This document shows, one piece after another, positions 34,506-48,600 of a stretch of 64,000 bases of DNA. A model generated the notes under the pieces. The model saw only the letters and a program-made list of their open reading frames with translations, was not told where the DNA came from and did not search any database. The first letter of the stretch is position 1. Every line of letters begins with the position of its first letter. The stretch comes from Spirodela intermedia (lineage: Eukaryota; Streptophyta; Magnoliopsida; Alismatales; Araceae): contig LR746275.1 of the NCBI GenBank assembly GCA_902729315.2, positions 2,698,501 to 2,762,500 on the forward strand, written 5' to 3'. The position numbers and the translations under genes are program-made.

Positions 34506-37500
34506 TTACGAGTACATGCAGCGGGGGTCGATCTCTCTGAAGAGGTTGAGGTAGAAGCGGAATCCCTCGGGGCTGACGTCTCTGCACAGCAGCCCTGCGT
34601 AACAACCAACGGTCAAATCATTCCATGCACTCAACTGGCGACACTCCCACACATTCTACGGGCCTACCTTCATTTTCTGCGGCGAGAAGGTACTCCTTGG
34701 CCAGCGCCGGAGCAATGCCCAGCGTCATTGCAGCGTCGGTCGGGCTGACCCCCTGCCGGAGGGCCTCCGGCTTCAATGCCATTGACTTTATCCTCTCAAA
34801 GACCTGCAGAGTAAACGCACCACCCGGCTGGTCAAACCCAGCAAGAAAATAACAATGCCCAGAGGAGGGTGGGTGTTCCAGGGCGAGCAGGACCTCCTTG
34901 TCGCTGTGGACCTTGTCCTGGATGACCATCACTCCGCTGTCAAACCTTCTGAGCATCACGGAGCTGTGTTCATTGGGATCGTCAAGGGTTTAGTTAATCA
35001 AGAAGAACATGAACGGGAGATTAGGGTTTCGGTGGTGCATACACATCGATTTTCTCCCACAGAGCGCAGGCTTGCAGTAGGTCATCTGGCGAAATGAGCT
35101 CTGCTCGTTGATGGGAGAAGACAAGAGATAACGATGAGTAGAAAAGATTGAAAAGATTGAAAAGCGCCATGAATTTTAAGCTGATATTTTCGGTACAATT
35201 ACCAGTTCCTCTGGCGCGATTGAAGAGATAATAAACTTCTATAAGAGCAATCATCCCACCAGCCTCGTTTAATGGGCGGCCGACGAAATCTGCCAGCTGG
35301 AAATCAAGCAGCAATTGTCAGCAGCAATCAAGCAATCACGAAGAACGAAATGAAACGCAAGCACAGAATGTGAGAAATTAGGATTGTCAGATGAATGGCC
35401 GAGATCCGACCAGTTCAAAGGGCCATGTTAGCTATGATTTATGTGCGTGATTTATGAGTCCATCTCCGCCAAAAACAATCAGAACAGAACACTCTCATTC
35501 ATAAACCTGACTACTGATAAATGCATCGAAACCATAGTGCCAGATGATCACCTGCTGCATCCAATGCACCTGAGAACTTGCGTTCGGATTTGAATACATA
35601 AGTCAGAACATTTCCAGGTTTGGATAAGTTTTTAAGTCAGAACTTGCGTTGGGATCTCTATACAGTTCAAACAACTATGAAATCTAGGTTTGGATAAGTT
35701 TTTAAGTAAGGATCTTTCTTCACGGCAGATTCATTTTCAGGGAGTCAGAAGATAAGTCGGAACCAACCGATTAATACCATTTGCGTCTTTATCTAACAAG
35801 TCAGAAGCAAAAGGAAAGAATGTAAATATAGTCAGAGCCAGCTTATCAATCCCATTTGGGTATTTCTTGAATATGGCGATGTAAAAAGAAAGAATGAAAA
35901 TTGGGATCGATTCCACATTTGCATCATATGCTAAATCACAAGCGAGATCGTGATTCTCTGGCCAAAATTACTATAACACATCCTTCTCCAAATTAAAATC
36001 AGATTTCTAATCTTCGGCTATTGCTTATCATATGGTTTTAGAATATAAAATATAGAATGCATGGGATGCTCAAATGTTTCAGGTCATCTGAATTGAAAGT
36101 TATAAAAAGCATAGATTGACCTGCCGAGATAATTCTTGGTGATATAAAGCACCAGCAGACTCCTTCGTAACAGGTGATACGATACCAACACTCAAAAACC
36201 AGTCTTGGATCTCTTGTTTGGAACCCAACTCTTCATCATTTGCCGTATTTACCTGAGCACTTGAACCTGATAAAAGTTTTGCCCTCATTTTTTCTGCCAA
36301 CATTACCATCTCCTTCGCTTTTCCCTGTAAAATAATGCATGGATTCAGTCACTGAAGAAACTGCCCCAGAACACAAACAAGTGGTAGAAAATCTAAATTG
36401 CTCAAAGACATAAAAAAGAATCTGCACGCATGAAAGCTGCCTCTTGGCAGTGAGACGCCGATTATGTGCATTGCCTGGCAAACTAGCCAGCTCGAAATCA
36501 GACTTGCAGACTTCATCTCCTCCTATGCCTTCGGTTACAGAAAAAAATAAACTGGGATTGCGGTCCAGTTCAAGAAACATTTACAAACTTTAAATCAGTC
36601 GTGTAAAATCTCTCTTTTGAAGAGCATAACCTTACTTAAGGGAGCAAGATGGACCTTTCAAGCACGCCCAAGTTGATCACACATGACAACTAGTTTTCGT
36701 TTTGTTTCAACATAATATTTATTCCCATAAAAGCTCTCACAACAAAATTGGTCAGGCGAAAAGAAGTCCTAACTATTCTCTACAAATAATTGCTACTTTT
36801 TCCACTATTTTCTAGTTCAGCTGATATTATTGCCATAAGCACGAGGAAATGCATATACTTTATATACACACATAGATATGTGGATAGCTCCAAAGTTTCC
36901 ACATGTTATATAAGCTAAGGGGTTAGTTTTCAGTTGATTAGACACAAGTACGCATTAAAGAAGATATCATGAGGTTATGGTTATGAGGATCAACAAGGTA
37001 CTTGCGAAATTATTTGGACTTTTTACGATCAAAGATCTTTTCAAGCCAGAAATGCGATGTCTTACTGAAAGATCAACAAAATAAGATAAATTCTTAAAAA
37101 ATAAATCAACATGTCCCAAAAACTGCACAAGCTAAACAAGTTGATCAATGCAATGCACGAAATCGTATGCGTCATTTGAATTCATGGAAATCCTTTTGAC
37201 TTCGTCTTCCTCGTGAACACTAATCTGAACCCCATGTATGCAGTCATGATTGTGAAATATACATTGATTAAAATTAATATTTTTGTCATGACAACGACGC
37301 AAAATGCGTGATATATGCTCGTTTATCAAAATTTCACCCAAGTCTCCCATTCTCTGAAGTTTCCAAATTTTCATGATAATATTAGACGATGACCTCAGAA
37401 TTCAGGATCATCTGGAAGGATGCTTTGGTTTTGGGTCACTTGATTCTATGTTTTATAAATTTGGTGATGGACATAACTATAAAAAAAAATGTGGCAGCCA

Positions 37501-39510
37501 TAACCAAACCAAGACTAGCTAGAAGTCCTTGACCTATACCTCATACTAGACTAAACTCAGTCATCAAGGGCTAGCTTACAAAATAACATAACTAAGTAAA
37601 AACCTTTGTACTTTGGTTTTTTGATGACTATGAGTCGACCATTCAACATCAGAAACTTCACAGTCATAATTGAACGATCTCGTCTGGGATAATGCCTGCC
37701 CCAATCGAAATTGCCAGACAGAGGCTTCAACGGAATCCAATTGTTTCTAATCTTTCTCCCAGTAAGAGGACTCATTTTACTACAATCTTTCATTGTTCTA
37801 GTGATCCCAACAATCACCCTATATCACCTATAGTTGTGATGACCTCTGTGCGAGGCCACCTTCCAGTCACTATGAGTAAACTACCTTGATGTTTTTCATA
37901 CAGTTGTAAATAATCACTGTTACTCAAGCAGAGCTATCTAATTAACCTATTTGAGAATCCATCTGAGACATTAACTTCACCCATAGCCTACATTAGAATC
38001 CTATGTCGACCGTCCAAAACATATTCAGAACTCCCTGACACCCTAAACATGCAATGCATATCCTTTCATCTGCACCCATATTTTCTGAACTAGTTCAGTT
38101 CTGACATCTTCATTCTAGTTTATGAAAGAAATATCGCTACCGTAAAAGGATATGATGCTTCGTTGTGGCATAATTCCATCCATTCTTTCCTTACTATTCC
38201 TCTCAATGACCGACCAAAAACCTCAGCAGCAGATATGTTAGATCATCCATTCTAGTATGATTTAAATGCGTGAACCCCCCCCCCCCCTTTTCTCTCCACC
38301 ATCACCACCCCTTTCATGAAATAGTCGAAACTACATCCATGGAGCAATAACTTTAGGCATCCTAAGACCTAAGGAAAGAAATAAGCAAACATAATGAGGG
38401 TGGGACAAGCTTGATTAGCGGATGTGATCTTCCATAAATACTTCAAAAAGGAGGAGTAGGGTGGGACAAGCTTGATTAGCGGATGTGATCTTCCATAAAT
38501 ACTTCAAAAAGGAGGAGTAATAGTTATCTCCCAGAGATGTATATGAATCAATTGGAGTTTTTCATTCATCAATGTAAGAAACCCAACAGAGTAGATGGTC
38601 GGATGGCTAAAAATAGAACCCTTAGCCTTTACCTTATCACACATTTTCATTCTCAGATTTTCTGAGTTTCTACATTTGTCTGATTTTCAATTGTGTCCCT
38701 CTTCTTCCTTCTTTTGCTCCATCTTTGGTGTCCCGTAAATAATACGACGGTCTATTTGCACTGACGAGCTTGAAAAACATCTTAGAGATCAGATATTTCG
38801 AATCAAACATGTTCAACCTCTTAACTACCCGTAGATCCTCTAAGAATGCAAACAGAAGGCGAATAAAGCAGCAGAGCACGACGTACCATCAAAGCATTCA
38901 AGTCCTGGAAAGCCTCCTGCAAGCTCTTATCCGTGCTCTCCCACTTCTCCTGCTCCTTCATCAAGAGCCCCGAAACTCCCACCACAGGCGTGGATATCAC
39001 CGAGCTATTCGAGCCATGTCCTGATCCAGCGCCGCCCTCCCTACTGTCCAATCTTTCAACGTCACTCCTCCTCTGGTTGACCTCCCAAGACCTGGACCTC
39101 CAAACTTCCACAAGCTTCGCGTGGAAACCATCCGGGTCGCATTTATCCCTCAACACTAGCGTGATCATCTCCGACTTGGGACCCTCCTCCGCGATTCTCC
39201 CACTCGCGGACGCTTTGACCTGGATATGGATCCTCGGGCTGTGGAACATGCTCCTAATGGACTTCTTCGGCGGATACGGGCGGATCAGGGAAGCGAGGGG
39301 AATACAATACCCAGAGTTGGAAGATTCCTCGATCCATATAAGCCGATGCGTGGTGAGCGAGAGAAGCCCGGCACGTAGAGGGGCGAGGCCCGGGTTCTCC
39401 TCCACCTCGAGATCCACCTTGGATACGAGAGCGCGTTCGATCTCGCCGGGAAGGAACATCGGCCGGCCGGAGGCCGTCAAATTGGCTGCCGGCAGCCACC
39501 TCCCGTTCAT
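34506..39510 (-). CDS. VPS36: Vacuolar protein sorting-associated protein 36 (ESCRT-II subunit)
   Basis: Exons on the minus strand are 39510-38887, 36324-36121, 35296-35203, 35100-35043, 34963-34894, 34803-34668 and 34594-34506, giving 424 residues with matching phases. The first exon (208 residues) encodes the GLUE domain, a split PH-like fold that binds phosphoinositides and ubiquitin: [31 protein letters not shown], and [20 protein letters not shown]. The rest is the EAP30-type tandem winged-helix region: [68 protein letters not shown] and [19 protein letters not shown]36 works with VPS22 and VPS25 to sort ubiquitinated cargo into multivesicular bodies. Intron 1 (36325-38886) is 2.6 kb and holds a perfect 61-base tandem duplication. 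The protein looks intact. Confidence 0.95.
38275..38287. repeat. 13-base poly-C run
   Basis: An uninterrupted C homopolymer in VPS36 intron 1. Its length may be unreliable, depending on the sequencing method. Confidence 0.9.
38400..38521. repeat. Perfect 61-base tandem duplication in VPS36 intron 1
   Basis: The unit GTGGGACAAGCTTGATTAGC...AAAAAGGAGGAGTAG starts at 38400 and again at 38461 with no mismatch that I can find, except at the end of the second copy. Perfect identity points to a recent event or an assembly artefact. Confidence 0.93.
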
Positions 39511-40528
39511 GGCTCCTCCAACACGACGACTGAAACGACCATTCCTAGATACCTCCCAGAGAGGGAAAGCTTCCCGGTTGAAACTTCCTCTATACTACGA
39601 TGCTTCTAGAATCCAACCCATCTGAAGCCACGGCACCCAATTTATTTATTTTTAAAACCCACTGAATTAACAATATCATAATTATTATTATTATTTCGAA
39701 TAATTAATTTATTTGCCAACCCTGACTAACCACAGCGTTGATCCATTTATATTTTATATTCTCCTCCCTTTTTTTTTAACTTTCAACACATTAATATAAT
39801 ATAAAATATGTACGGCGTAATTATTTAAAAGATTGGTCATCACCTTCATTTTTTAATAAATTAAATCCAGAAAAAAAGGGCCCAATCATTTAAACTCAAT
39901 AAAGTATATAAATGTATACAGAAAATTTACGCCTATCATTTACTCCTAATTAAGAAGCTCCATCGAAAAAGATAATTTTATCTAACAAAAAATACAAAAT
40001 ACGAAATAAAAGTCAGGTTGAATAAGAAGTCAACCTAGTTGAAAAATAACTCTGATGGGTTGATCCTGTTTTAATACTCACTTGTAGCTTTTTGGATAAA
40101 AAGGTAATACATGGTCAACCCACTCTAATTTCCACATAATTTGACCCCAAAAAGTTTTACATTTTGGAAAATTAAATAACATTTATTAAGAAGAAATCAT
40201 GAAACGACTCGACCCAAAAGCTTCAACATGTCTCATGACCAAAAGTCAAACCTGAGAAAACCTGAATATCTTTACCCCGAAGAATCTTTGGCACCTTCAA
40301 GTTTCTTCGTCCTCCAGAGAAAATAAAAGTATTTCCCGCCTCAAAATGCTCTGAAAATACCCCCCACCTTGCTGAGTGATGCTCGTTTCATGATCTGGAC
40401 GGCAATCCTAGAGAATAATAAAGAAAAATAAAAATAAAAAAAGAAGGAAAAAAAAACCTCCCAGCGCCCTCCCGTTTGATCTCTACAAAAATTGGCCAGT
40501 CGTTGAGATTACAGATAGAACGAGAGTC
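39511..40528. other. Spacer between VPS36 promoter and GrpE 3' end
   Basis: This is an AT-rich spacer between two genes on the minus strand. The VPS36 promoter should lie in 39511-39900; an AATATAAAATATAAATGG-like stretch on the minus strand near 39745-39760 could hold a TATA element. No ORF of note. Confidence 0.45.
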
Positions 40529-43500
40529 TCATGCCGACTCCCCGGCGCCCTCCTCGCCGCTCTCTTGATCAGCTCCTCCGCTGCTGACCAGGTCTGGAGC
40601 ATCCTCAGTCTTGGCGGGCCCCGGTCCGGCAGACACCTTCACCATCGAAGGGCGCAGGAGCCTGTCCCCAATCTTGAATCCCTTCCGGAATTCTTGGAGT
40701 ACAATGCCTTCTTCAAACTCTGTGGAGTCCTCGCGCATTATCGCCTCATGAAGCTTTTTTATACACAAAAAATAGAAAATAATGAGAAAACAGTGGCCAA
40801 ATAACAACAAAAAAAGCTACAAAATTGCTGTTTTTCAGAGATTTAATTTAGAGAAAAACAAAGATATCCAACAAAGTACTCACCATTGGGTCGAATGAGG
40901 TGCCGACGGTTTCCACGGCTTCAACGCCTAACGAGTTCAGAACCTCGGCAAACTGTTTATAGATGCTCTGGTAGCTGTTGTTGATCTTCTCTTCTCCCTC
41001 GGTCTCCACCTTGATCTGAGCCTTAGCCCTTTCGAAGTTGTCCAGAACCGGCAACAGGGTCTCCACTACTTCCCCTTGGGCATTGGTCATCAGGGAGAGT
41101 CGTTCTCTCTCAGTCCTCTTCCTGAAGTTTTCAAAGTCAGCGCTGATCCTGAGGACCCGGTCCTTCTCCACGGACAGCTCCTCGGATAAAGCGGCGACTT
41201 TGGATGCGAGAGCATTCTTCTCGTCTTCGACTGATTGAAGAAAGGCTTCGATCTCGGAAATCGTGGATTGGTCATCATTAGCTAAGGCTTCTCTGTAGGA
41301 CTGAAGAGATGCCAATACAGCTGATGATTGCGCGTCCTCTGCATTGACTGTAGCTCCATCTGTTTCGCCCTCTTCAATGGCAACCTCGTCTTCTGAATTT
41401 GCCTGTTGAGAAGAGGTTCACATTCTTAATTAATGCTACAGAGATAGAAATGAAACAGCAAGTAGTGAAGGAGTTATAGGTTTATGCCATGAGACTGCTA
41501 CCGCTGCTAGGCACTACAGCCAAATTGACGAGGATAGAAGAACTACATAAATGACGCAGAAGACTAGAAAAGAGCTAATTAGAGTATGATGCAAAGATGA
41601 TTCCTTTCTCAGTAACATGTCAACTTCCGACAGAAGCTGGGCCACATAAAAGTATGAGAGAGTATTTCTCACCATTTACTACAATGACTTCACAGAGGTT
41701 AGTCATAAAGATAAAGGGGATGAGATTACAATTCCAGATTACCACAGTCATTGACTTTTTGGTAAGAAATGACGAATAATCAAAGTTCCCCATTCGATAT
41801 GACAAGATCTAGAAATCTCTTTGGAGATATAAATATCAAGGCAGGATGATCAATTATATGAATCCATCCAGCCAAAAGAGATTTGCCATTGCGACTTTTG
41901 TAATGCACTTTTTAGTAAATTCGGAGGAGCAAGAATACCCTACTTGATTCCAGTTAAAATAAAAAATATCGTAATTTAAGAAGCAAACATAAACAAGTGC
42001 GTGCAAACAGACTATAGACAACCTGTAATCATTGCAAAAATGGTGAATAGTCATGACAAGAGGTTGGATACACAAGTATAACATCAAGTCCATTCACAAG
42101 GTCCCATTAGGAAGCCAGGTGTCTATGATTGAGTATTTCAATATATCTTATAGCGGCCATTATTAAAGGCAATAATACCTTTACTAATGTACCATATGTA
42201 TGCAAGAAATAAAGCAGAAACCAAGACTTCCTGATGAAGTAAGATGGACATTTTGATCAAGTAGCAGCCTTATGTACATTGAGTAACAGAAGCATAAGCA
42301 TTGAATTTATAGGGATCCACCCTGAAGGTTTTGACATTAAGGAATGAATAAGGCAGGCAACAAAGAATAGTTAATTTTATGGGGAAAAAGTAGGCTGACC
42401 CTCAGAGGAAAAATTACAAATGAGTCTTCAACGAAGCTAGGCAAGATACCTATAGAAAACAAAAAGGGAGACCTGCTCGATGTGGTCTGGACATGTTCAA
42501 ATAGACTCCACAGAAAGGAACGGAGTAATTGTTGAGGGGGAAGGAGGCGTTGGAACATATTGGAGACCCAAAAATGCTGAAGAAATGTGTGCAGTCTGAC
42601 TACAAAAGAGCCTGAAGAAACCTATTAAATCTGTTCATGTGATATGGAATATAAATTTGTGCAGTCTAACTACAGTCCTTATAATTTCACCATTTTAATA
42701 ATATTAATTTATGTATGTAATACAAAAGAAATGCTAGGGGGATCCCTTTGCTAAAACGTTCACACAGAAGATGCAGGTAGTTCTTGCAGCTTGTAGAGGT
42801 CCGCATTAGTCATACACAACTGGGAGTGTAAGATTTTCTTGTACGGTTTCAGTGAAATCTTCTTCATACCAAATAAGATGAGATTCCAACCAAAAAACAT
42901 AAATTCAGACAAAGAACGGCACCTGAACTTCATACATTGCATCATAGAGATAAGTTTATTATATTTCAGCTAAAAAATTATGTGAAGATAAGTAGTTGAA
43001 ACGGAATCTTTCTACACCAAAATTAACCAGGAAATTTCCCCTTTTTTTTCTTCTTGATGCATCTTTTTTCAGAATTGAAAAGGCGAACCGCAATCCCTAA
43101 TGTATAACCTACCTAACTCCGCGTGGTGTTACATATCACCGCCAGAGCTCAGTGGGACTTCTTTTAGAAAATTTTGACAGAGAATCACTAACCAATCTTA
43201 TTATAAAACCTACAGTATCAGAATTCAGGGAGACTAGAGAATACAACAGATGCATCAACCAGGGAAGAAAATATGCAACGCAAAATGTTTTCCAGTGTTT
43301 AAACAAAAGCAAAAACGCTAGTAAAAATAAGTTGAAGATTGAATGAAAAAACAGAATGATTAAGCGGCATAAAGAGCCATTCGAGCGAACCATTCACCGT
43401 ACCAATAAAAAACAAGAGTGTCAATCCGTAAGAAAGCTACCTCGGATGTCGTCTCTTCCACCGCATCCGTCTCAGTCGCTTCGCCGTACGCACACAGAGC

Positions 43501-43677
43501 GGTAAGAGTCCGGAAGTAGATGGATTCTCGAGGCAGATGAGAGAGCCTCAGTTGCCGGGGCCTCCGGGTCCTCTGCCTGAGATGGAGGATCGGAAGGCCC
43601 TTCGGAACCTCCAGGCAATTGGAGCTCCGGCACTTCGGACGGAGCAGACTAGCGGGCGTCGCCAGAAACGTAGCCAT
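40529..43677 (-). CDS. Chloroplast GrpE nucleotide-exchange factor (CGE type)
   Basis: Minus-strand exons 43677-43441, 41402-40884 and 40753-40529 give 326 residues. The start is the ATG at 43677 (MATFLATPASLLR); the longer frame begins with TTG. Residues 1 to about 65 are Arg/Leu/Ser-rich with few acids, as in a plastid transit peptide, followed by an acidic linker. Residues about 125-190 form the long GrpE helix (EIEAFLQSVEDEKNALASKV, VLRISADFENFRKRTERE). The beta domain carries LLPVLDNFERAK, FDPMLHEAIMREDS, EGIVLQEFRKGFKIGDRLLR and PSMVKV, the GrpE signature. GrpE releases ADP from plastid Hsp70. The tail (about 290-326) is acidic and poorly conserved. The 2-kb intron after the transit-peptide exon shows no insert that I can identify. 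The length matches Arabidopsis EMB1241/CGE-type proteins. Confidence 0.94.
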
Positions 43678-45653
43678 CCGGAGCGTAGCTCGGTGGTGCT
43701 GGACGAGAGCCGCCGGCAAAATGGAAGCTTCCCCAAAACCAAAGAAGCAGCTGCAGCGCCTGAAGCCGAACGGAGGGATTGGTTTTCTGAGGTTTTGGGG
43801 CTACTGCAGATGATGCTCGCCGCCGACGATAAGTGACTGCAGGTAACCTCACCACCGTTGAAAGCTAGCCCCACCAGAAAAACCCCGCTTAACCAGAGGT
43901 GGTTAATTTCTTTTAAGGGTTTTTTTGGTTCTTTGACCTCTAAAATTAATCGAATTATATAAAAAAAAAATCTGAAATTTTCTCCCCTTATTCACTTTTT
44001 TCCCTCTTTTTATGTGGGGATCTTCATAAATTATGATAATTATGAAAAATTCCATACTTTCTTTAGAAATGATGATTTTAAAAAAAAAAGTGCTTTTGCA
44101 GCACATCGTGGGTTTTCATTGCTAGGTATAGGCCTTCTTTCATAAACATCCCTAAATACATTATTCTTATAAATATTCCCTCTTTTTTGCATTTTTGTCC
44201 CTGTCTTATTCTATTTACTTAGTCCCACACCTAACAAGTTATCCAAAGTCAACGCTCGCATATGTTTTAAAGCATTACCTAATTGAGTGTCAGATCCCTC
44301 AATATCCATTTGACTAAACTAAAAGAGTTTGCTCAATGAAACAAAGTAAATATGGTATTAGTAACTATGGGGGATCAAGTGGCTCCATCGAGAGCAACTA
44401 CATGATAAAAAATAAAAAATAAACCCTTGAAAATCTTAAAGACATAAAGCCATCGAGATTTGCACTCGTGGAAAATATTTTAATTTTTATAAATGTGGTT
44501 TGCCCAATACTTACTATTAACATACTAAATGATTATACACGCTACATTAGTTACTTGTGACTTTTGATAAATGATTTTGCTTCCGAAATGTGTAAATTAT
44601 ATGTTTTATGACGTCATTAAAATGAATTAAACTAGCTTATATCGATAATTAAAGTTTTTAAAAATTCTCTAAGAATATTGTTGGAAAGATTAATATACGT
44701 AGAAAATGTGGTGGGTTTTGGGGAAGATGAACGCAATTATTGGTTTTTCTTGGGAATTGGCCCTTTATAATTTTTATTAATTTCTTAGCCGCTTGAAAAG
44801 TATATTGAATAATTAAAATATCAAAAAAAATAGAATGGTTCAACCAAGTCCTTATGGTCTCAATAAATAATATAAAAGGCTCAATAATGATCCTACGTAC
44901 TAAATGATATGACTTTAATGACCAATAATATAAAAGGGCTCAATGATATTGATATTTTTTAGGGGACTTTATGGAAAATATGTTTACTCAATACCAAAAA
45001 CCATGCATATCTCTCTATCTGACCGAATTCTATAAACGACATGTTGGGCACATTCATCATTTGACTCTCACATGGGGTCAAAAAGTTACATTTTTTATTT
45101 AAATATTAATAAAATAATTAAATACCCTTTTAAAAAGTATTGTGTCCCTGAGGGCTGAAACCCACAAAAGAAATGTTGGGTATATTCATCATTTGACTCT
45201 CATATGAGGTCAAAACAAGTTACTTGTTTTTATTAAAATACTTTAAACCTTAATTAAATACCCTTTTAAAAGCGTTATATGTGCCCCTGGGGGCTGATCG
45301 GTAATTTGACCCCAAACAACCCTGCCCTGCCCTTTAGCCCTCTCTCTACAGCACAGCCCTCTCTCTCTCTCTCTCTCTCTCTCTCGCTTCGGCGGGAAAT
45401 ACTTCCCCGACTTCTTCCCCGCGAGTCCCGACGTTGGCTCGCCGGTTCTTAACAAAACACTGAACAGTCTCTTCCGTGGTTCAAATAATAGGCGATAGCC
45501 GCTGATTCCGCCGCTTCTTCCAGTGTCCCACGTACTCCTTATGCTTCGGTTCTAGTCCCCTTACGGGCGCCTTGTACCTGGTTTTCCTCTGGCTTAGGGT
45601 TCCCTGTTCCTATCTGTTCATCGGTAATAAAGTTCAGAGGGGTTTCTGTAAGG
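43678..45653. promoter_or_regulatory. Divergent promoter region between GrpE (-) and NUFIP-like (+) genes
   Basis: About 2 kb separates the two ATGs. 43900-45290 is strongly AT-rich with no gene. A 132-base-period imperfect duplication lies at 45041-45297, and a (CT)n tract at 45357-45385 is close to the probable NUFIP transcription start. The stretch 45386-45650 is GC-richer and is the likely NUFIP 5'UTR. The ORF at 43537-43836 on the plus strand is antisense to the GrpE first exon and is not supported. Confidence 0.5.
45041..45297. repeat. Imperfect tandem duplication, period about 132 bases
   Basis: Copy A from 45041 and copy B from 45173 both read ATGTTGGG, then ATTCATCATTTGACTCTCA, then a GGTCAAAA stretch and AATTAAATACCCTTTTAAAA, and end in GTGTCCCTGAGGGCTGA or GTGCCCCTGGGGGCTGA. 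They lie upstream of the NUFIP-like gene. Confidence 0.88.
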
Positions 45654-48600
45654 ATGTTTCCTTTCTTTCCTTCTCTACCCAGTAACGTCCAGGCTCAAGG
45701 ACAGCAGGTTCATTTTTTTTCTCATGTTATCTCTCTTGAATATGTTGCGTTTACTATCAAAATATTATGATTCTTTGGGCATATGCGTGATTTTATTTCC
45801 ACCGAGTTACTCACTTGTCTCAATATGACGCAGATGATGTTGCCGAATGTACAGCAGCAGGTAACCAATCCACTAGGATTTAACAACATGCAGCAGATTG
45901 CCCCTCAATTCCATGCTCAAAATGGTCAGTTTCAGAATCCACAAATGCAGCCGTTCAACAACCAAAGCATGGACAACATGCACGGACGGAGCATGGTTAT
46001 GCCCAACCACTCACAGTTGACATCTTCGGCTTCTCTTGGATGTATTCCTAACGTTCCGAACCCAGTGCAAACTTCTGTCATGGGTATGCAGCAGCCGCAA
46101 AATGGCCATTCCTTTTTCAGTCAACATCCTCAGAACGTTAACCAGATTGCAGCGCTCCCATTTACTGGCCAGATTTGCAACGTTTCACAAGCTTTAAACC
46201 AGCTCGGAATGCAACAATTAAGTGGGCTGTTTGGTGTTAACAGTCAGATGCAAAATCTAAATCAAGTTTATCATTTTGCACGAGGTGGGCACCTCTGGCC
46301 CCAGAACTTGAACCAAGCTATGGGCTTTCATGGTCAATTCTATTCACAAAACCTCATGCTACCGCCAAATCAGATCCAACAATCATCACAGCATGGAGTT
46401 GGTGTTACTCAAATTAGTCCGTCCTCCCTCCTCCCAGTAACTGGTCTTGGTTTTCAGGATAATTTTTCATCCAATTCACATCAGTCTGGGTTTGCTAATG
46501 CCTCAGTATCTGATGATCCATCGAAAGCCAAACCTCAGGGCCTGGGAACTTCCACGGAAATTGCAATTGCGAGTCAGAATGGTGTGCAAAAACCCCTCTC
46601 TGTCATGCAGAACATGCTGTCATCATTAACGGCTGATTCAGCAAAAATGAATGATAAACAGAGGAATTTTCACTCGGATTCAGTCAAGCCCCCTCAGGTA
46701 CCTGGAATTTTAATCTATCTTTTTTCTCTGATGACCATACGAAATATGTGGAGACAAAGCATGTTTCTACTACGATCCCTTGTTATGGAAGAGTATCAAA
46801 AAAAATACTCAAAAGAAAAGGATTCGGTAGTTTCTTCTGAAATGGCTGTGTTAGTCCCCATATATTTCATCCGTGACCTTCTCATCAGAGTACTCCCACC
46901 CATGTCTGATTTCATGTCTGCATTACAGATTTTTCCTTTCCAAGGATCATATGTTTCAGCAAGTTGTATTATTGAACCTCACAAAAAGATGAAAATTTTT
47001 ATTTGTCGGATGACTTGGAGTGGTTCATAATATTAAGCAATAACTCCCTCCCACCAGAAAAACAAAAATAAAATAAAATAGAGTGTGCGGGAGAAGTGAC
47101 AATCGTAGGGAAGAACTAGTGCAATCAATGAGTCGACACTTGATCACAAGCACTAATTATAGGAACGTGTGGAATAATATAGAAGGTAACAATAACTTAG
47201 TACCCGCCGCCATGTGTACCTTAATAACCATTGGACCATAAATCCTAGAACTTAACACATTGTAGTTAAGACCATGTTTCCCAGTTGTCTTTTGAGAACA
47301 CTGGATCCTCTAATTATCTTGAGAGGTCCTTTGTTTTTGGCATAATTTTAAATGCAATTGATGAATCAACCTCCTTTTCTCCAACAACCAAACTTGCAAT
47401 CGATCTTTCCAAGCATGACTTGAAGGATTTGAATCGACTGGAAGCATTGTCAATGTGCTGAATAATGTTGAGAGGAATATATTGCCACACGTCATATTTT
47501 TTTTGATTGAATAGAGATTTTCATGAACCTTGATGAATTATAAGATGATAGGTCTTCATTTCTTGTTTTCTTTGTTGTGTTTATAAAAGTCCCAACCTTC
47601 ATGCCTGCAATGTCTTACATTTGAGATGAAGGTCCGGTTTATAGCATCATTATGAGATTTATTCGGTCAGAAATAAAATGAATGCTTGGTGATCTATCTT
47701 TAATGCTTGTGAGTGCATGCTCATCACATTAGTCTCTTGTTAAAAACGTGTCAGTCCACTTGAATGGTAATTACACTTAAGACTGCCTTGTTTCAGTAAT
47801 TGTCTTGGTGATGGTTTTGACAGCAGTTGTCTGTATGTTTCTAGTTATCCCATGTCTTTTCCTACATGTGCTAAGTTTATCTTTCAGGTCAGTCACAAGA
47901 AAAATAGCAATAATGAAATTTCGGCTGGCATGTTCGGGAATTCCGCGGGTAGAAGCTTTAATAGGGATCCTCATGGAACTGTTAACAGAGATCATTCACA
48001 GAGAAGGCAGGTTTTCCGCTTGAACTGCTTAAAGTTTAAAATAAATTATTTTTATTAAATTAGTGAATCATTTCTAGTTCAGGTTTCAGAAGCCAAATCA
48101 TCATATGGCAAACACAAAGGAGAACAGCGGTTCATATAAAAAAACTTGGGGCAAAGGTTTGTTCTGATGTTTCTGGAGTTTACTGATTCTTTTTTTTTAC
48201 TCCTTTTTGTTTTGGCCGACTTAAAATCATTGAAAATATTTGTATAAGAGAGACTGTAGAGGGACAAGAATGTCTTCCATTATTTCAATGCCGGAACACC
48301 TTGAATGTGGGAGATTTCTTCCTCCTGTACAGAGGAGGCAGAGGTGTGATATTTGTCCATATAACTGAAATGAAGAATGGGTGTTATCGAGCTTCCATTC
48401 GAAGCAATGCCAGTACCTTGCACAAGGAAGATTGAAAAAATCATCTACACTTGATATCCCAAGTGCATCTGGTCGGTAGGGAACCTTGGAACATTCGAGC
48501 ATGTTGTTGGCCAGGAACTCGGGATTATTTAAGAATCTCGTTGGCTGATAATGCCTCTTGCCTAAATATCTCAAAATTATGCTTCACCTCTAAGGTACTC

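Noticed and set aside
43537-43836. 99-residue plus-strand ORF in the GrpE 5' region
   Set aside because: It is antisense to the GrpE transit-peptide exon and GC-rich leader, with no domain; it is a shadow of the real gene.
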